Source: Sporosarcina sp. (lineage in GTDB: Bacteria > Bacillota > Bacilli > Bacillales_A > Planococcaceae). From it: a DNA stretch of 10,006 bases. Position numbers and translations under genes: made by a program. The DNA lies in the NCBI GenBank assembly GCA_029263945.1, contig JARIDM010000080.1, positions 1 through 10,006 of the forward strand, given 5' to 3'. Under the pieces are notes generated by a model. It did not search any database and had not been told where the DNA came from. It worked only from the letters and a program-made list of their open reading frames with translations. Below, piece by piece: positions 6,392 through 10,006 of the stretch (positions are counted from its first letter, which is position 1; each line of letters starts with the position of its first letter).

Positions 6392-6496
6392 TTACCTTGG
6401 GTCAATTACTGGCATAACATAAAACCAGTATACCACACCCCAAATCGCTGCTACGATTAGAATTCCAAAGAGTAGTAACAAATTACGCTTCCTCAA
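6392..6496 (-). CDS. 34-aa single-pass membrane micro-protein after lysA
   Basis: This is an unrecognised small gene. A TTG at 6496-6494 overlaps the lysA TGA (TTTGA), and the frame runs 34 codons to TAA at 6394-6392. The product has a basic N-terminus (MRKRN), one hydrophobic helix (about residues 6-28, LLLLFGILIVAAIWG then VVYWFYV) and a short tail ending in DPR, consistent with a single-pass protein with its N-terminus inside. GAGGCG lies 7 bases upstream of the TTG, within the last codons of lysA, so translation would be coupled to lysA. The coupling, the ribosome site and the membrane-like composition support a real gene; the TTG start and small size are the doubts. I know no named family for it. 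Confidence 0.6.
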   Translation of the reverse strand: MRKRNLLLLFGILIVAAIWGVVYWFYVMPVIDPR

Positions 6497-7821
6497 ACTT
6501 TTTCGCCTCGCTTTGATTTTTGTAACGGGATATCGAGTCTCGTAATATCTTCGTATGTTTCCCTACGGATTACTAACTGGTCTTGGCCATCTTCAGCAAA
6601 GACAACTGCTGGTCTAGGGAGTCGATTGTAATTACTCGACATCGAATAGCTATAAGCACCCGTACAAAATGTAGCGATAATATCCCCTTCTTCTGGCGTG
6701 GCGATAAATGCTTCTTCAATGAGTTTATCACCAGACTCACAACATTTCCCCGCAATTGTCACCTGTACCTCTTGTGGTTCATTTACTTTATTCGCTGTCA
6801 CTGCTGTATATTCGGCACCGTATAACGCGGGACGAATATTATCTGACATTCCACCATCTACTGCGATATATGTACGTGTTTCTGGAACTTCTTTCTGACT
6901 ACCGAGTGTATATAACGTTGTGCCTGCATCGCCAACCAGTGATCTTCCAGGTTCAATCCAAATCTCTGGCACAGGATAATTATGCATCCGCGTCATCGAT
7001 AAAACAATAGAGGCCATTTCTTCAACATACTTTGAGGGTGCAAGCGGTTGATCAGCCTCAGTATAACGAATCCCAAATCCCCCACCTAAATTTAGGACGC
7101 GACATACAAACCCCGATTCTCTACGCCAAGCAATCATTTTATCCATAAGTACTTCCGCCGCAAAACGAAAAGCTGCAGTTTCAAATATTTGGGAGCCTAT
7201 ATGACAATGCATCCCAAGTAAGTTGATGAAGTCATGACTTTTAAGTTGTTGAAAAGCTTCGTCCGTTTGTCCGTTTTTCAAATCAAAACCAAACTTCGAA
7301 TCTTCTTGACCCGTCGTAATATAATCATGCGTATGTGCTTCTACACCAGGTGTAACACGAATTAACACATCCATTTTTTGCTGACGTGTCTCTGCAATTT
7401 CCTTTACAAGCTTAATTTCCGAAAAATTGTCAATCACAATACAGCCGATTTTCTCTTCAAATGCAAATTCAATTTCTGCACGACTTTTATTATTGCCATG
7501 GAAATGAATTTTTGCTCTTGGATAATCTGCTTGTACTGCTGTATATAACTCTCCCCCAGAAACCACATCTAATGATAAGCCTTCTTCTTTTGCAACTTCA
7601 TAAATGGCAATGGTTGAAAAAGCTTTACTCGCATAAGCAACTTGTGCTTTTAATCCAACTGTACGAAACGTTTCTTTAAAAGCTTTTGCCCGTTCGCGAA
7701 ACAGTGAAATATCGTAGACAATTAGGGGTGTACCATAGGTATTGACCATATCTATTGTATCGACGCCACCAATTGTTAAATGCCCTTTTTTATTGATCGA
7801 TTGCGTTCCATAGAGATGCAT
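6493..7821 (-). CDS. lysA: Diaminopimelate decarboxylase
   Basis: LysA is the PLP enzyme that decarboxylates meso-diaminopimelate to L-lysine, the last step of lysine synthesis. The 442-residue protein is a fold-type III (alanine racemase-like) decarboxylase. The PLP lysine is K66 in VAYASKAFST, HIGSQ is at 207-211, the glycine-rich phosphate-binding GGGFG is at 246-250, EPGRS is at 290-294, the active-site C361-E-S-G-D comes from the partner subunit, and the terminal-domain motif TGAYSYSMSSNYN is at 387-399. The length matches B. subtilis LysA (439). AGGGAG lies 9 bases before the ATG. It follows spoVAF by 74 bp, as in B. subtilis, and a micro-ORF starts within its stop. I found no convincing promoter or lysine riboswitch in the 74-bp gap, so read-through from the sporulation genes or a weak local promoter is likely. 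Confidence 0.97.
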   Translation of the reverse strand: MHLYGTQSINKKGHLTIGGVDTIDMVNTYGTPLIVYDISLFRERAKAFKETFRTVGLKAQVAYASKAFSTIAIYEVAKEEGLSLDVVSGGELYTAVQADYPRAKIHFHGNNKSRAEIEFAFEEKIGCIVIDNFSEIKLVKEIAETRQQKMDVLIRVTPGVEAHTHDYITTGQEDSKFGFDLKNGQTDEAFQQLKSHDFINLLGMHCHIGSQIFETAAFRFAAEVLMDKMIAWRRESGFVCRVLNLGGGFGIRYTEADQPLAPSKYVEEMASIVLSMTRMHNYPVPEIWIEPGRSLVGDAGTTLYTLGSQKEVPETRTYIAVDGGMSDNIRPALYGAEYTAVTANKVNEPQEVQVTIAGKCCESGDKLIEEAFIATPEEGDIIATFCTGAYSYSMSSNYNRLPRPAVVFAEDGQDQLVIRRETYEDITRLDIPLQKSKRGEKV

Positions 7822-7895
7822 AATGGCTCTCTCCCTCTTTCTAAATTCTTTACTAGCTTGAATTTTATCATAGACTAGGGAAGAGATGCAAAGTT

Positions 7896-9344
7896 CTATT
7901 CCATTCGGTTGCGTTCTGGTGCATGCGTTATATAGGGTCGTGGCTCATCTACGGTCATTGGAAATCTAATCAAAACACGTAACATCGCACGCGGAAAAAA
8001 AGGAACAGCTGGCCATAGATAAGGAACCCGCATTGGTTTTAACGAACAAAGATAGTAAAAGAGCACTGCAATGGATAGAAAAAAGCCACTTGCTCCTAAT
8101 AAGGCGGTTGCTAAAAGGATAATAATCCTGAACACTTTTGTTGTAATGCTCAACTCAAAAGACGGGATTGCAAATGTGAAAATAGCACTTACCGCGACAT
8201 AGAGGACAACTTCTGGCGTAAACAAACCCACATCTATCGCGACTTGTCCAATTACGATTGCTGCAACTAAGCCCATGGCAGTGGACATTGGCGTTGGCGT
8301 ATGGATTGCTGCCATACGCAACACTTCAACCCCTATATCGCCCATTAAAAGTTGTAGTAACAGCGGAATTTCTCCAATGTCTTTCGGACCAATATAACTT
8401 AAGAAATCTGGCAAATATTTTTGTTGCGTAGCGAGCAAATACCAAAATGGTAAAAGCACTAGACTTAGCGCCGCCCCAGCAAAACGTGTTAGCCTAACAA
8501 AAGTACCAATTAATGGTGCTTGGCGATACTCCTCCGCATGTTGTAAATGATGAAATAATGTCGTCGGAACAAGAATAACCGAAGGTGACGTATCAACCAT
8601 AATGGCAATATGCCCTTCCAATAAATGTGCCGCGCATATATCTGGTCTTTCCGTAAATCTAACAAACGGCATTGGATGGAAGCCCTGTTTAAAAAGAAAT
8701 TCCTCCAATGATTTGTCAGTCATCGTTAAACCGTCATGTTCAATTTCATCTAATCTCGTTCGAATATAATCGAGATGCTCTGCACTTGCTGCCCCTTGAA
8801 TAAAAGTGATTGCAATATCTGTTTTTCCGTTCACAGTTGTTTGATGCATTTCAAATCGTAATTTTTCTGTTCGCAGTCTTCTGCGGACGAGTGCTGTATT
8901 TTGAATGAGTGTTTCCGTAAAACCATCACGTGCGCCCCGAATCACTTTCTCGGTATCTGGTTCTTCAGGTTGTCTTCCAGGATAGGCACGTAGATCGATT
9001 GTAAATGCATAACCACTTGGCGTTATAAATGCTGTTTTACCACTTAAAACTTCTGATAGCAAAGTATCTCGATCCTTGACTGGTGTCACCGCTTGGTATG
9101 GAAAATAAGAAAGGAATTTTTCTTCCTCTCCTTTTTCCACAGATTCTTCAACTTGGTTCCACTGCATTTTCGTTAATAACGTTAACAACCCATCATCATC
9201 AATCAATCCATTAATATAAATTAAGAGCGTGGGCATGTCCCATAGATGAATATGTTGTGCAGTTGTGTCGAATGTCTCATTTTTACCAAAACATTTATAA
9301 AACCATTCTTCTCCCGCATGCAATGATTCAAAGAGTTTTTGCAT
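7896..9344 (-). CDS. spoVAF: Spore germination protein SpoVAF (GerA family)
   Basis: This is a GerA/SpoVAF-family spore inner-membrane protein. Family knowledge links SpoVAF to amplification of the germination signal downstream of nutrient receptors. The 482-residue protein (B. subtilis about 493) has a soluble N-terminal part of about 280 residues, with the GerA signature RGARDGFTETLIQNTALVRRR (136-156) and EGHIAIMVDTSPSVILVP (243-260). It then has about five membrane segments (around 287-306, 325-347, 355-375, 377-397 and 405-434) and a short proline- and arginine-rich tail. The ATG at 9344 starts 4 bp after the sigF stop, with an AGGACGG site overlapping the sigF end. lysA downstream confirms the SpoVAF assignment over an ordinary GerAA. 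The spoVAA-AE genes normally found upstream are missing, so it would be transcribed with sigF unless a promoter lies inside that gene. Confidence 0.93.
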   Translation of the reverse strand: MQKLFESLHAGEEWFYKCFGKNETFDTTAQHIHLWDMPTLLIYINGLIDDDGLLTLLTKMQWNQVEESVEKGEEEKFLSYFPYQAVTPVKDRDTLLSEVLSGKTAFITPSGYAFTIDLRAYPGRQPEEPDTEKVIRGARDGFTETLIQNTALVRRRLRTEKLRFEMHQTTVNGKTDIAITFIQGAASAEHLDYIRTRLDEIEHDGLTMTDKSLEEFLFKQGFHPMPFVRFTERPDICAAHLLEGHIAIMVDTSPSVILVPTTLFHHLQHAEEYRQAPLIGTFVRLTRFAGAALSLVLLPFWYLLATQQKYLPDFLSYIGPKDIGEIPLLLQLLMGDIGVEVLRMAAIHTPTPMSTAMGLVAAIVIGQVAIDVGLFTPEVVLYVAVSAIFTFAIPSFELSITTKVFRIIILLATALLGASGFFLSIAVLFYYLCSLKPMRVPYLWPAVPFFPRAMLRVLIRFPMTVDEPRPYITHAPERNRME

Positions 9345-9348
9345 TCGC

Positions 9349-10006
9349 TCAATCCGTCCTCACTTTTTCGATACTTTCCTCTAGATTGGCTCCCATCCAT
9401 GTCTTTAATTGCGCTAAAATTTTCTTTTCTAACCTTGATACCTGGACTTGGGAAATACCAATCCGTTCCGCAATATCACTTTGGGTACAATCTAAGTAAT
9501 AACGCATATAAATGATCGTCTGGTCTCGCTTATTTAACTTAGCAATCACATCACGCAACGGAATATGATTAAACTCTTTTTCAGATCGATAATCCCGCAG
9601 TTGGTCCATTAACGTTAAACTGTCTCCTTCGCCTTCATACAATTGCTCATGTAGGGATGCTGGATCACGTAGCGCATCCGAAGCAAGTATAACGTCATCT
9701 AACTTAACTTCTAACGTTTCAGCAACCTCTGCTAAGGTTGGTGATTTCCCATGTTCTTTAATATAATTATCCGTAGCATGTCGAATTTTAAAACTCAACT
9801 CACGAATTGAACGACTTACTTTTACCATGCCGTCATCTCTTAAAAATCGCTGAATCTCTCCAACAATCATCGGTACAGCATATGTCGAAAACTTTACTTC
9901 GTAGGATAAATCGAATTTATCAATTGACTTCATTAAGCCGATACAACCGATTTGAAATAAGTCTTCAGGGTCAGCCCCACGAGAGGCGAATCGCTGAACG
10001 ATAGAC
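9349..10006 (-). CDS. sigF: Forespore sigma factor SigF (5' end outside window)
   Basis: Sigma-F is the first compartment-specific sigma factor of the forespore, held inactive by the anti-sigma SpoIIAB until SpoIIAA is dephosphorylated. The minus frame is open to the right edge, giving 218 codons of about 255 expected, so only the N-terminal part is missing. Visible are region 2 (QRFASRGADPEDLFQIGCIG then KSIDKFDLSYEVKFSTYAVP), a region 2.4/3 stretch (GEIQRFLRDDGMVKVSRS), region 3 and the region 4 helix-turn-helix (TQSDIAERIGISQVQVSRLEKKIL). The apparent ATG at 9933 is internal, because the conserved QIGCIGL motif precedes it in frame. The match is to SigF rather than SigG by the neighbours spoVAF and lysA and by overall sequence recall. 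spoIIAB and spoIIAA are expected just beyond the right edge. Confidence 0.94.
   Translation of the reverse strand, partial: SIVQRFASRGADPEDLFQIGCIGLMKSIDKFDLSYEVKFSTYAVPMIVGEIQRFLRDDGMVKVSRSIRELSFKIRHATDNYIKEHGKSPTLAEVAETLEVKLDDVILASDALRDPASLHEQLYEGEGDSLTLMDQLRDYRSEKEFNHIPLRDVIAKLNKRDQTIIYMRYYLDCTQSDIAERIGISQVQVSRLEKKILAQLKTWMGANLEESIEKVRTD

Noticed and set aside
6583..7010. Overlapping plus-strand open frames inside lysA
   Set aside because: They are antisense to a fully conserved lysA frame, have no ribosome sites, and show no family resemblance; they are shadows.
7822..7895. Lysine riboswitch or clear promoter ahead of lysA
   Set aside because: The 74-bp gap is too short for an L-box. 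A TTGCAT-16-GATAAA pair on the minus strand is too weak (-35 only three of six) to call.
9934..10006. ATG at 9933 as the start of a short sigma factor
   Set aside because: The same frame continues upstream with the conserved sigma region 2 residues (EDLFQIGCIGL), so the ATG is internal and the gene is only cut by the window edge.

Overview
The window comes from a low-GC, endospore-forming Bacillota of the order Bacillales. The evidence is forespore sigma factor SigF next to SpoVAF, ScpA/ScpB, RibT, a YpuF-type DUF309 protein, and the ResA/ResB cytochrome c maturation genes with a Bacillus-type zinc-ribbon ResB. The gene order resembles the B. subtilis sigF-spoVA-lysA...ribT-ypuF-scpA-scpB...dacB-spm-rluB-resABC region, but in a strongly compacted form. 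A member of the Planococcaceae/Sporosarcina-Lysinibacillus side of Bacillales would fit; that placement is inference. All genes except one are on the minus strand.

Layout, read in the minus direction from the right edge. (1) 10006-6392: the 3' part of sigF, then spoVAF only 4 bp later, lysA, and a 34-codon membrane micro-ORF that overlaps the lysA stop. The spoVAA-spoVAE genes that lie between sigF and spoVAF in B. subtilis are absent here. (2) 6382-5924: ribT with its own likely promoter, convergent with a plus-strand DUF309 gene. The two stop codons overlap inside the loop of a bidirectional terminator hairpin. (3) 5403-3031: scpA, scpB and a DacB-type D,D-carboxypeptidase form a tight operon (8-bp overlap, then a 14-bp gap). 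(4) 3030-2836: a 195-bp spacer holding a terminator-like hairpin, a 17-bp imperfect direct repeat, an inverted repeat and a candidate extended -10 promoter. In B. subtilis spmA and spmB occupy this place. (5) 2835-1: rluB, resA and resB (running off the left edge), probably continuing to resC.

Functionally the window combines sporulation and germination (SigF, SpoVAF, probably the carboxypeptidase), chromosome condensation and segregation (ScpAB with SMC), lysine/DAP metabolism (LysA), rRNA pseudouridylation (RluB) and extracytoplasmic cytochrome c biogenesis (ResA reductant, ResB of the System II haem synthase). Most of it is conserved housekeeping and sporulation core. The distinctive points are the missing spoVA and spm genes, the inverted DUF309 gene with its terminator inside two coding ends, and the uncatalogued micro-ORF after lysA. 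I saw no mobile element, CRISPR array, tRNA, rRNA or defence system.
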